Source: Litorimonas sp964435725 (GTDB taxonomy: Bacteria; Pseudomonadota; Alphaproteobacteria; Caulobacterales; Maricaulaceae). Taken from it: DNA of 30,907 nucleotides. Position numbers and translations under genes: made by a program. Below are positions 24,796-30,907 of the stretch, in pieces (the stretch's first letter is position 1; each line of letters starts with the position of its first letter). The stretch spans positions 1 through 30,907 of the forward strand of contig CAYTAJ010000025.1 of NCBI GenBank assembly GCA_964435725.1. The letters are read 5' to 3'. The notes beneath the pieces were generated by a model that was not told where the DNA came from, did not search any database, and was given only the letters and a program-made list of their open reading frames with translations.

Positions 24796-25387
24796 TTTGA
24801 TACCCATAAGTGGCTTTGTAATGTGGGTCCGAAACAAAGCCTTCATGCCATTCTGCAAGTTTAGGAGCGCGATTCTGCCAGTTTAGATGCCCTGCTCTGA
24901 AACTGGCATAATCAAGGGCTGTTACAATCGCGAGATTGCCATAGCTCCACGGACCTCCCAACCATTGGCAAATACGTTCAAGCGTATCGACACTATTGAG
25001 TATCGCTTGCTCATGGCGCTTAATCATGTCGTCCCAGTGCAGAGGGTCAGGCCGTACAATTTCATAACGATAATTATAAACCGCATCTGCAAGGCCATCC
25101 CCCAGAGCATGTTGCCATTTATTCAAAAAGTGCAGATGACCATCTTTTGGCAATATTGGAGAACTGCCGAGGGAGTCTAAATATTCACAGATAACGGGAC
25201 TATCAAATAGGTATTGTTCTGATTGCCATTCCAAAGCTGGGATTTTACCGAGAGGATTATCACCCGCTTTGTAACCATTTGCGCCGTCTTTATCCGGATA
25301 GACCTCTTCTACCTCAACATTATGGAGTCGTGCCAAAATCATAGCTTTGCGTGCATAGGGCGAGATAGGATGACAAATCAGTTTCAT
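24788..25387 (-). CDS. Glutathione S-transferase family protein
   Basis: 199 residues from ATG 25387 (MKLICHPISPYARKAMILAR). The N-terminal thioredoxin-like domain has SPYARK at the active-site helix, NPLGKIPALEW (cis-Pro) and LFDSPVICEYLDSLG (glutathione gamma-Glu contact ES/DS motif). The alpha-helical C-terminal domain includes SYGNLAIVTALDYASFRAG, with the N-capping box region. It probably conjugates or reduces small electrophiles using glutathione; the class is not resolved. Upstream in-frame starts at 25414 and near it fall in the terminator tail and are rejected. It is coupled to the hydrolase gene downstream. Confidence 0.9.
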   Translation of the reverse strand: MKLICHPISPYARKAMILARLHNVEVEEVYPDKDGANGYKAGDNPLGKIPALEWQSEQYLFDSPVICEYLDSLGSSPILPKDGHLHFLNKWQHALGDGLADAVYNYRYEIVRPDPLHWDDMIKRHEQAILNSVDTLERICQWLGGPWSYGNLAIVTALDYASFRAGHLNWQNRAPKLAEWHEGFVSDPHYKATYGYQNA

Positions 25388-25412
25388 AACTTCGCCTAGC
25401 ATATTTTTGAGC

Positions 25413-25444
25413 AAAAAAAAGACGGGTCTGTCTCCAGACCCGTC
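25413..25444 (-). terminator. Rho-independent terminator after the outer-membrane protein gene
   Basis: Perfect 10-base stem GACGGGTCTG / CAGACCCGTC (25421-25430 with 25435-25444) around a TCTC loop. On the minus strand it is followed at once by eight T (25420-25413). It starts 3 bases past the stop of the 25448-28420 gene and so ends that transcript, leaving the GST gene to use its own start site. Confidence 0.92.
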
Positions 25445-25447
25445 CAG

Positions 25448-28420
25448 TTATGGTGGTGCAGCCCCTGACGAGGTCTGCACACTGGTAATCTGTGAATCCG
25501 GTGGTTCGGTCTTTGGTTCTGCTGCTTCGGCAGTCAAAATACGACGAGTCTTTTTAACAGCGATATTTAGGCGACCCATCATATCGGGCAGCTCTGTAAT
25601 GTCGAGTTCATAAGTCTCGCCGCCTTCAATATTGGCCTTCAAATTTGGTTTTACGGATAATGTATATTTTCCGGGTGCAAGGTCATCAAAAGCATATTGC
25701 CCAAAGGTCGAGGAATATGTCGTCCTGTCTTCATTTTCACTTTCGAGCACAAGGTTTGCGCCTTCTACGCGTTCTTCGCCCCGCGTAAACTCGCCATCTT
25801 GATTCTCATCGACATAAGCAAAACCCGTAATCTGTCCACGTTGATGAATAGGTAGGGAAACAGAACTGATCTGGCCATCACCAATCGTGACGCGAGTTTT
25901 GGCATCACTTGATAAATCATAGCCGAGAGGAAGGCTCCGCGCATCTATGTGCACTTCATACAAACCCGCTTTAATGTTTTGGATTGTGTAATATCCATTG
26001 GCGTCAGAGCGCAGAACAAGACGTGTATCTTTGATCTTGATAGGGATACCCGGCAAAGCGCGTTCTTCGGGTTGACGAATATTATCGCGGTTTTCATCTA
26101 GGAAGACCTGCCCTTTTAAGATGCCTCTTCCTTCTTTTGTTTGGCTATAGCGACGTTTTTCATTGAAATCGAAACGCCCATCCAAGACCAAGCCAACGCG
26201 GTGGTCGCCTTTTAGATTATTTCTGTAGGCCAACCCAAGAGACATATTTTTCCCAAGGCGAACTTTACGTCCATAGGACAGCGAGAAGAACTGATCACTC
26301 TGAGAGCCTTGGTTTGAAGACACGGATTGTAAAATGCCAAGACTTGCCGTCACCTTGTTCTTTTCTCCAAACAATTCCCCAGACTGGAATCCAGCGGTAA
26401 TGCCGCCCCTTACAGATGTACCGGTGTTGTTAGACCAGATAGCAGAAACGGATGGTGCACCTGACACGGATGCGCCTTTGGGCAGTGGATATGTGTAAGA
26501 TTTCGTATTGGCGGTCAGCGCTATTGCGTTATTTGCAAGTTCCCCGTTGCGTTTGTCATGTGTAAATTGTCCGCGTAATGTCACATCTTTAACACGCGCA
26601 AATGCGCTGACGGTTAATTGCTGACCTGACACGTTTTGCTCGGGCAAGTTCTTTAATTTTGTATCAAATAGACGACCAGAGGCATTTACGTTGATACCGC
26701 TACGACCTAATTCGGCACCAAGCCCCAATGAGATTTGATTGGTTCGGCTTTCTTGGCTACCCGTCTGAAACACGCCTGTTTGTGCAGTTTCAGCCCGTAA
26801 AACAGCGGTTGGATTGCGTAAAAGCCCCTCTTCAATATCAGGCGAGTAGCGAGCACCGACACCAAGTCCTAGATAATCCAAACCTTCCGACTTAATCTGT
26901 TCAATACGATTATTTTGCGCTTCCTGCTCCGCTTCTGTGAGTTCTTCTTGAGCCTCTAGTGCAAGGGTAGAGCGCGTAAATTCAACACCTTCATATTGAG
27001 CATTTACGTTAAAACGCAGATCTTGACGGGCTTCATATTGCGCTTGTGTACCAAGNNNNNNNNNNNNNNNNNNNNNNNNNNNNNNNNNNNNNNNNNNNNN
27101 NNNNNNNNNNNNNNNNNNNNNNNNNNNNNNNNNNNNNNNNNNNNNNNNNNNNNNNATACCGCGAATACGTTGAATACCAATACCGTCCAGCTCGCGAAGG
27201 TCTGTTGCGTAATCACCGACACTGCCTTTTGTCCCGTTTATATGTGCAAAATCGACGCTGAGCCACGTCGGTTCTAATTCTTTGCCATTTGTCGGAAGAT
27301 CAGGAATTTCATATCGGAGGCGTCCATTATAAGGACCGGCATAAGCGTCAAGAGTTACCGTATTGATTGAGTCCGGACTCAGATGGAACGACAATGACTC
27401 TGTTGTAAACTTTGCCGATTTCGCCGCTTCATCCACTCTTTCCCCTGGGGCGATAGCACCGGAGAGCCGATCGTCCAGATTAATATCAATGCGAGAGGAA
27501 CCGCCCTGAACCTTAACATGCGTACCTGTTAGCGCTTCCAACGCACTGACGGGTAGAAGTAGGTTGATTGGGTCGATGTATGAGACATCTTTGGAAATAC
27601 CAAAGGGTGCATCTCTAAGCTTAATAAGGCCTGTATCCAGATTTAATGACAGAACAGCACTATCTTGAGCCCGTTTGATTTGCAGAATTGCACCACCCTC
27701 AAGCAAAGTGAGTGTGTGTCCTAATTCTTCGGCAATGGGACGAATGGGCAGTAAAAGCACTGGCCCAACAGATTTGGCCTGAACGGACAGGTCTTGAAGC
27801 GGAAAATCATTCACATAGATTTCAAAACCTGTTGCCACACGCAAACGCGCATCAAGTTTGAAGTTTAATTCATTGTTTTCTTTGTTGAATTTTGCTTTTG
27901 TTCCTGAAAGCACAGAGATTGCATTCGGGGTTAAGAAGTATCCACGATCACTCACTTCACCAAAATGTCTCAACTTTCCGAGCGCCCGTCCATCAGCCTT
28001 GACAATACCTGTATCGGTGTACAGCTCCATGACAACACCGTCTTGACTACGTTTTACGATTAGAGCGTTAGTTTGGCTGTCATATTCAACTTGATTATTC
28101 AGGGATGTGAATATTGGCATGGCATTGACATAGAGCTGCCCATCTTCGGCACGTCGCACGTCTGTATTAGAGAGCGTCTCACCGTCTAGGTTGACAATAA
28201 TAGAGCTATCAACTTCAGCTATGAGCGTTGTGTTGATTTGCGGGAGCTCCGCAGTAGGAGGAGACACTGCAGCCTTTTGTTCCACTACGTCTTTCTGACT
28301 CGCTTCAGATGGTGTGATATCCTCAGCAAAAACAGATGAAACGCAGGCGAATACAACGAAAATCGCTATAAATAACGACTTTAAATTATTGTTATTCTTG
28401 TATTTTTTACTTCCTAGCAC
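25448..28420 (-). CDS. Large predicted outer-membrane barrel protein with tandem N-terminal domains and C-terminal Ca-binding-like repeats (interrupted by gap)
   Basis: About 990 codons as written, with a 100-N run inside. A signal peptide (FIAIFVVFACVSSVFA, cleavage near residue 32) is followed by two tandem domains (about 70-200 and 205-325) resembling copper-amine-oxidase N-like folds (LLLPIRPIAEELGHTLTLLE, LLLPVSALEALTG). A long Ser/Thr/Asn-rich region with alternating hydrophobic pattern (about 340-760: LGLGAELGRSGINVNASGRL, FFSLSYGRKV) looks like a beta barrel. Two C-terminal SdrD-B/transthyretin-like modules (about 765-850 and 860-945) carry DENRDN and DENQDGEF turns plus GYYTIQNIKAGLYEV and GQYAFDDLAPGKYTL. 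It recalls usher-like porins but has no pilus chaperone or subunit genes beside it. The GTG start overlaps the stop of the upstream secreted-protein gene. Function unknown. Confidence 0.75.
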   Translation of the reverse strand: MLGSKKYKNNNNLKSLFIAIFVVFACVSSVFAEDITPSEASQKDVVEQKAAVSPPTAELPQINTTLIAEVDSSIIVNLDGETLSNTDVRRAEDGQLYVNAMPIFTSLNNQVEYDSQTNALIVKRSQDGVVMELYTDTGIVKADGRALGKLRHFGEVSDRGYFLTPNAISVLSGTKAKFNKENNELNFKLDARLRVATGFEIYVNDFPLQDLSVQAKSVGPVLLLPIRPIAEELGHTLTLLEGGAILQIKRAQDSAVLSLNLDTGLIKLRDAPFGISKDVSYIDPINLLLPVSALEALTGTHVKVQGGSSRIDINLDDRLSGAIAPGERVDEAAKSAKFTTESLSFHLSPDSINTVTLDAYAGPYNGRLRYEIPDLPTNGKELEPTWLSVDFAHINGTKGSVGDYATDLRELDGIGIQRIRGXXXXXXXXXXXXXXXXXXXXXXXXXXXXXXXXXXLGTQAQYEARQDLRFNVNAQYEGVEFTRSTLALEAQEELTEAEQEAQNNRIEQIKSEGLDYLGLGVGARYSPDIEEGLLRNPTAVLRAETAQTGVFQTGSQESRTNQISLGLGAELGRSGINVNASGRLFDTKLKNLPEQNVSGQQLTVSAFARVKDVTLRGQFTHDKRNGELANNAIALTANTKSYTYPLPKGASVSGAPSVSAIWSNNTGTSVRGGITAGFQSGELFGEKNKVTASLGILQSVSSNQGSQSDQFFSLSYGRKVRLGKNMSLGLAYRNNLKGDHRVGLVLDGRFDFNEKRRYSQTKEGRGILKGQVFLDENRDNIRQPEERALPGIPIKIKDTRLVLRSDANGYYTIQNIKAGLYEVHIDARSLPLGYDLSSDAKTRVTIGDGQISSVSLPIHQRGQITGFAYVDENQDGEFTRGEERVEGANLVLESENEDRTTYSSTFGQYAFDDLAPGKYTLSVKPNLKANIEGGETYELDITELPDMMGRLNIAVKKTRRILTAEAAEPKTEPPDSQITSVQTSSGAAPP
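27056..27155. other. Assembly gap (100 N) in the outer-membrane protein gene
   Basis: Exactly 100 undetermined bases, within the start of the predicted barrel. Both sides are in the same frame as written, but the true length, and so the true protein size, is unknown. Confidence 0.9.
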
Positions 28421-28854
28421 TCCGGAAGCTCCGTGCGCTGGCGACAGGTCATCTCAACCGAACAAGTCGTTGTGACTTGAACAGGAACAGGCGACCAGCC
28501 ACCGCGAACGGAGCTGTAAACATCAACGGAAGGAATGGGTGTCGCCAAATCAAAACGGAACTGCTGTTGCAGCCTAATTTGGCGTGAACCCAAAGAGACA
28601 GTCTCTAACATCATTTTCGACGTCATTTGACCGGATATAGACGGTTTCCCGCTATTCTCATAGCTTTCTATAGGGATTGGGGCTCGGCATTCACCTTTAA
28701 CCCACCAGGCTTTCTGAGCCTGTTTATCGACAATAAAGGCGGTATCCCCGTCAATAATGTCCAAATGCGTGACATCATCAGCCGCAGAGGCTGTTGATCC
28801 TGTGCCGACTATACTGCCGATCACAAACAGAGATGTGAGAACAAATAGTCTCAT
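28414..28854 (-). CDS. Small exported Cys-containing protein of unknown function
   Basis: 146 residues from ATG 28854 (MRLFVLTSLFVIGSIVGTGS, then TASAAD, a clear signal peptide cut near ASA); a GTG at 28863 is an alternative start. The mature part of about 120 residues has one early Cys (KGECRAP) and a Cys-rich end (TTTCSVEMTCRQRTELPEC), suggesting two disulfides in the periplasm or outside. I do not recognise a family. Its stop overlaps the GTG of the large outer-membrane protein gene by 7 bases (GTGCTAG), so the two are co-translated and probably act together, for example as secreted partner or subunit and its outer-membrane platform. Confidence 0.72.
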   Translation of the reverse strand: MRLFVLTSLFVIGSIVGTGSTASAADDVTHLDIIDGDTAFIVDKQAQKAWWVKGECRAPIPIESYENSGKPSISGQMTSKMMLETVSLGSRQIRLQQQFRFDLATPIPSVDVYSSVRGGWSPVPVQVTTTCSVEMTCRQRTELPEC

Positions 28855-29035
28855 CTCGCTCACTTATTACCAATTCACACCATAATTACGGTCTAACGCC
28901 GCGTTTATGAGAGAATGTATAAGCGAATAGGGTTTAAATCAGGTTGACTGGACGTTAGCGATAAGGGGCATTTCTGTCAGGAATAACGGGCATAAAAGTT
29001 AATGCACTGCGGATAAATCCATCAAAGGATGAAAT

Positions 29036-29473
29036 TTAGTCAAAAATCTCAACGTCAACGGACTTGTTAGACATCTTACACAAGGCATCAGCCACATGCG
29101 ATGCGCGTACTGTCAAAGCGATACAGAAAAATGCTAAAAGAGGAGCCCGTAGAAAAGCCATTTGGATAAAAAGAAACACCGCAACTGTCATAACCACGAA
29201 CACTGCTGCAGCGATAGCCATTGCAGTTTGCTTGTTAGCAAAAATCAACGGTATAAAAATGATATACGCTATTACTGAGATCAGTCGTATCAAAATTTCG
29301 ATATCGTTCGAGTCGTAAAATGCGAGGTTGAGAGCATTGTAAATTAGCGCAACACAATAGAATAACCCCAAGATATTCTTGGGTTTTTCAAAAAAAGACA
29401 GGCTTGGATATCTACGAGCCTGTTTCTCCGCATTAGCACGGGAGAAAATTTCCGAAAAACCAATCTCATCCAT
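29036..29473 (-). CDS. Small integral membrane protein of unknown function
   Basis: 145 residues with an N-terminal cytosolic stretch (about 35 residues, charged) and about four hydrophobic segments (NILGLFYCVALIYNALNL; LIRLISVIAYIIFIPLIF; AMAIAAAVFVVMTVAVFLFI; and APLLAFFCIALTV). The tail KMSNKSVDVEIFD is acidic. No family is recognised. It starts 9 bases after the guaA stop, so it is likely in the guaA transcript; no functional link is evident. Confidence 0.6.
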   Translation of the reverse strand: MDEIGFSEIFSRANAEKQARRYPSLSFFEKPKNILGLFYCVALIYNALNLAFYDSNDIEILIRLISVIAYIIFIPLIFANKQTAMAIAAAVFVVMTVAVFLFIQMAFLRAPLLAFFCIALTVRASHVADALCKMSNKSVDVEIFD

Positions 29474-29482
29474 CGTATGGAA

Positions 29483-30907
29483 CTATTCCCACTCAATCGT
29501 TCCGGGGGGCTTGGATGTTACGTCATAAACGACCCGGTTTACGCCGCGCACTTCATTGATGATTCGCGTGGCCGTTTCACCTAAGAAATCATGGCTGTAA
29601 GGATAATAATCAGCCGTCATACCGTCTGTTGAAGTAACAGCGCGTAAAGCCAAAACATAGTCATATGTCCGACCATCCCCCATAACACCGACGGTCTTAA
29701 CCGGTAATATCACTGCAAAAGCCTGCCATATATCATTGTAAAGGTTGTGTTTTTTAATTTGGTCAAGATATATCGCGTCAGCTTCTCTTAAGATATCCAA
29801 ACGTTCTTTCGTAATCTCACCCGGACAGCGAATAGCCAAGCCCGGGCCTGGGAAAGGATGACGTTCTACGAAGTCAGCGTGTAATCCAAGCTCACGCCCT
29901 AAGGCACGCACCTCATCTTTAAACAACTCCCGCAAAGGTTCGACTAATTCTAAATCCATGCGTTCCGGCAAACCTCCCACATTATGATGGGATTTGATTG
30001 TGACTGACGGACCACCATCAAAGGACACACTCTCGATAACATCGGGGTATAAGGTGCCTTGTGCCAAGAATTTAGCCCCCCCGACAGACTTCGCTTCGCG
30101 CTCAAATATATCAATGAAGGTGCCACCAATAATTTTTCGTTTTTGCTCTGGATCACTGACACCGTCTAACAGCCCTAAGAACTCATCCCCTGCATCCACA
30201 TGAATAAGATTGATGTCATAGTGATCACGGAACAATGACGTCACCTGCTCGCTCTCCCCCTTGCGCATCATGCCTGTGTCGACATAAACACAGGTCAACT
30301 GGTCACCAATGGCCTCATGAATGAGAATAGCCGCGACAGAGCTATCAACACCGCCTGACAGACCGCATATAACCTTTCCCTCACCTACTTGAGCCTGAAT
30401 GGCAGCAATCATTTCATCCTTAAAGGCCGCCATCGTCCAATCGCCTTTAAAACCAGCGATATTATGCGTGAAGTTACGAAGCATCTTGGCTCCGTTTTGC
30501 GTGTGCATCACTTCGGGGTGAAATTGAACGCCATAAAATTTTCGGGCTTCATCCGCTATTGCCGCATAAGGCGCATTTGGTGATTTTCCAATAATATCAA
30601 ATCCTTGCGGTATCTTATTGACGCGGTCGCCGTGAGACATCCAAACGCGTTCTTTTTCACCGATAGCTGCAAGTCCCTCAAACAATGGGCTCTCCCCGAC
30701 AATCTCCAAATCCGCACGTCCAAACTCTTGCTCATCGGAACTCTCGACAGAACCGCCTAATTGGGCGCACATAGTCTGTTGCCCATAACAGATGCCAAGA
30801 ACGGGTACACCGAGTCCCCATATCGCTTCGTGGGCGCGCGGAGTGCCTGTACCAATAACACTACTTGGCCCACCGGATAGAATGACGGCCTTAGGCGAGA
30901 ATTTTTC
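29483..30907 (-). CDS. guaA: GMP synthase (glutamine-hydrolysing), 5' end beyond window
   Basis: 475 codons are visible and the frame is open to the right edge, so the gene continues outside (full length about 520). It converts XMP to GMP with glutamine. The GATase domain shows GICYGQQT with the nucleophilic Cys, and YGVQFHPEV with the catalytic His/Glu. The ATP-pyrophosphatase domain shows the PP-loop GLSGGVDSSVAA, and the C-terminal dimerisation domain ends in TSKPPGTIEWE, an invariant GuaA tail. An internal ATG at 30772 lies after the catalytic Cys and is not the start. Confidence 0.98.
   Translation of the reverse strand, partial: EKFSPKAVILSGGPSSVIGTGTPRAHEAIWGLGVPVLGICYGQQTMCAQLGGSVESSDEQEFGRADLEIVGESPLFEGLAAIGEKERVWMSHGDRVNKIPQGFDIIGKSPNAPYAAIADEARKFYGVQFHPEVMHTQNGAKMLRNFTHNIAGFKGDWTMAAFKDEMIAAIQAQVGEGKVICGLSGGVDSSVAAILIHEAIGDQLTCVYVDTGMMRKGESEQVTSLFRDHYDINLIHVDAGDEFLGLLDGVSDPEQKRKIIGGTFIDIFEREAKSVGGAKFLAQGTLYPDVIESVSFDGGPSVTIKSHHNVGGLPERMDLELVEPLRELFKDEVRALGRELGLHADFVERHPFPGPGLAIRCPGEITKERLDILREADAIYLDQIKKHNLYNDIWQAFAVILPVKTVGVMGDGRTYDYVLALRAVTSTDGMTADYYPYSHDFLGETATRIINEVRGVNRVVYDVTSKPPGTIEWE

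Noticed and set aside
28864..29035. Possible gene or RNA between the secreted-protein gene and the small membrane-protein gene
   Set aside because: No frame, tRNA-like fold or hairpin with a T-run could be supported; it is probably just promoter space.
1..30907. CRISPR arrays, insertion sequences, prophage, tRNA or rRNA genes
   Set aside because: I found no regularly spaced direct repeats, transposase motifs, phage structural genes or tRNA/rRNA signatures in the readable sequence; the gaps could hide small elements.

Overview
The window looks like chromosomal DNA of a marine, orange-red pigmented alphaproteobacterium. I place it near the Hyphomonadaceae/Maricaulales (Hellea, Robiginitomaculum and similar). 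The reasons are a complete FixL-FixJ-FixK-FixT circuit beside a cbb3 oxidase operon, the typical alphaproteobacterial murA-DUF2948-UPF0262-LMW phosphatase-infA-maf-rng-yacG block, crtW/crtZ ketocarotenoid genes, and modest GC (judged by eye). The taxonomic placement is inference.

Layout. 1-439: non-coding leader with a perfect FNR/FixK box. 440-6825 (+): ccoN, ccoO, ccoQ, ccoP, ccoG, ccoH, ccoI and ccoS, mostly overlapping by 1-4 bases, encoding a high-affinity cytochrome c oxidase and its assembly factors. 6926-9852 (-): fixK, a FixT-like lone receiver, fixJ and fixL. DNA signals tie this block into a loop: a FixJ-type box lies in front of fixK, and FNR/FixK boxes lie in front of both ccoN and the fixT-like gene. 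The reading is that low O2 activates FixL, then FixJ, then FixK, which turns on the oxidase and a feedback inhibitor. 9959-10877 (+): a secreted glycerophosphodiesterase-like protein.

10884-15845 (-): a housekeeping block for peptidoglycan, translation and RNA processing, headed by an unlisted 48-codon basic gene. hisD, usually in this block, is absent. 15982-18198 (+): a large FAN1-like VRR-NUC nuclease fused to a DnaQ-type exonuclease. 18262-22046 (+): crtE, an ABC transporter pair, crtW, crtZ and aat, nearly all translationally coupled. 22164-23726 (+): a DEAD-box RNA helicase with a basic tail.

23716-25387 (-): a membrane-anchored alpha/beta hydrolase and a glutathione transferase. A strong rho-independent terminator (25413-25444) follows the next operon, 25448-28854 (-). 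That operon encodes a roughly 990-residue predicted outer-membrane protein of unusual domain make-up and a small secreted Cys-containing protein. The right end holds a small membrane protein and guaA, which runs off the edge.

Seven runs of exactly 100 N (1618, 3252, 6826, 10041, 18534, 19972, 27056) interrupt genes. Family lengths show that several hide far more than 100 bases, so they are most likely scaffold-gap placeholders. Proteins that appear to read through them are not real continuous products; ccoN and ccoO, for example, are two genes. The strongest candidates for something new are the outer-membrane operon, the nuclease fusion, the ABC transporter inside the carotenoid operon, and the Cys-poor FixT-like receiver.
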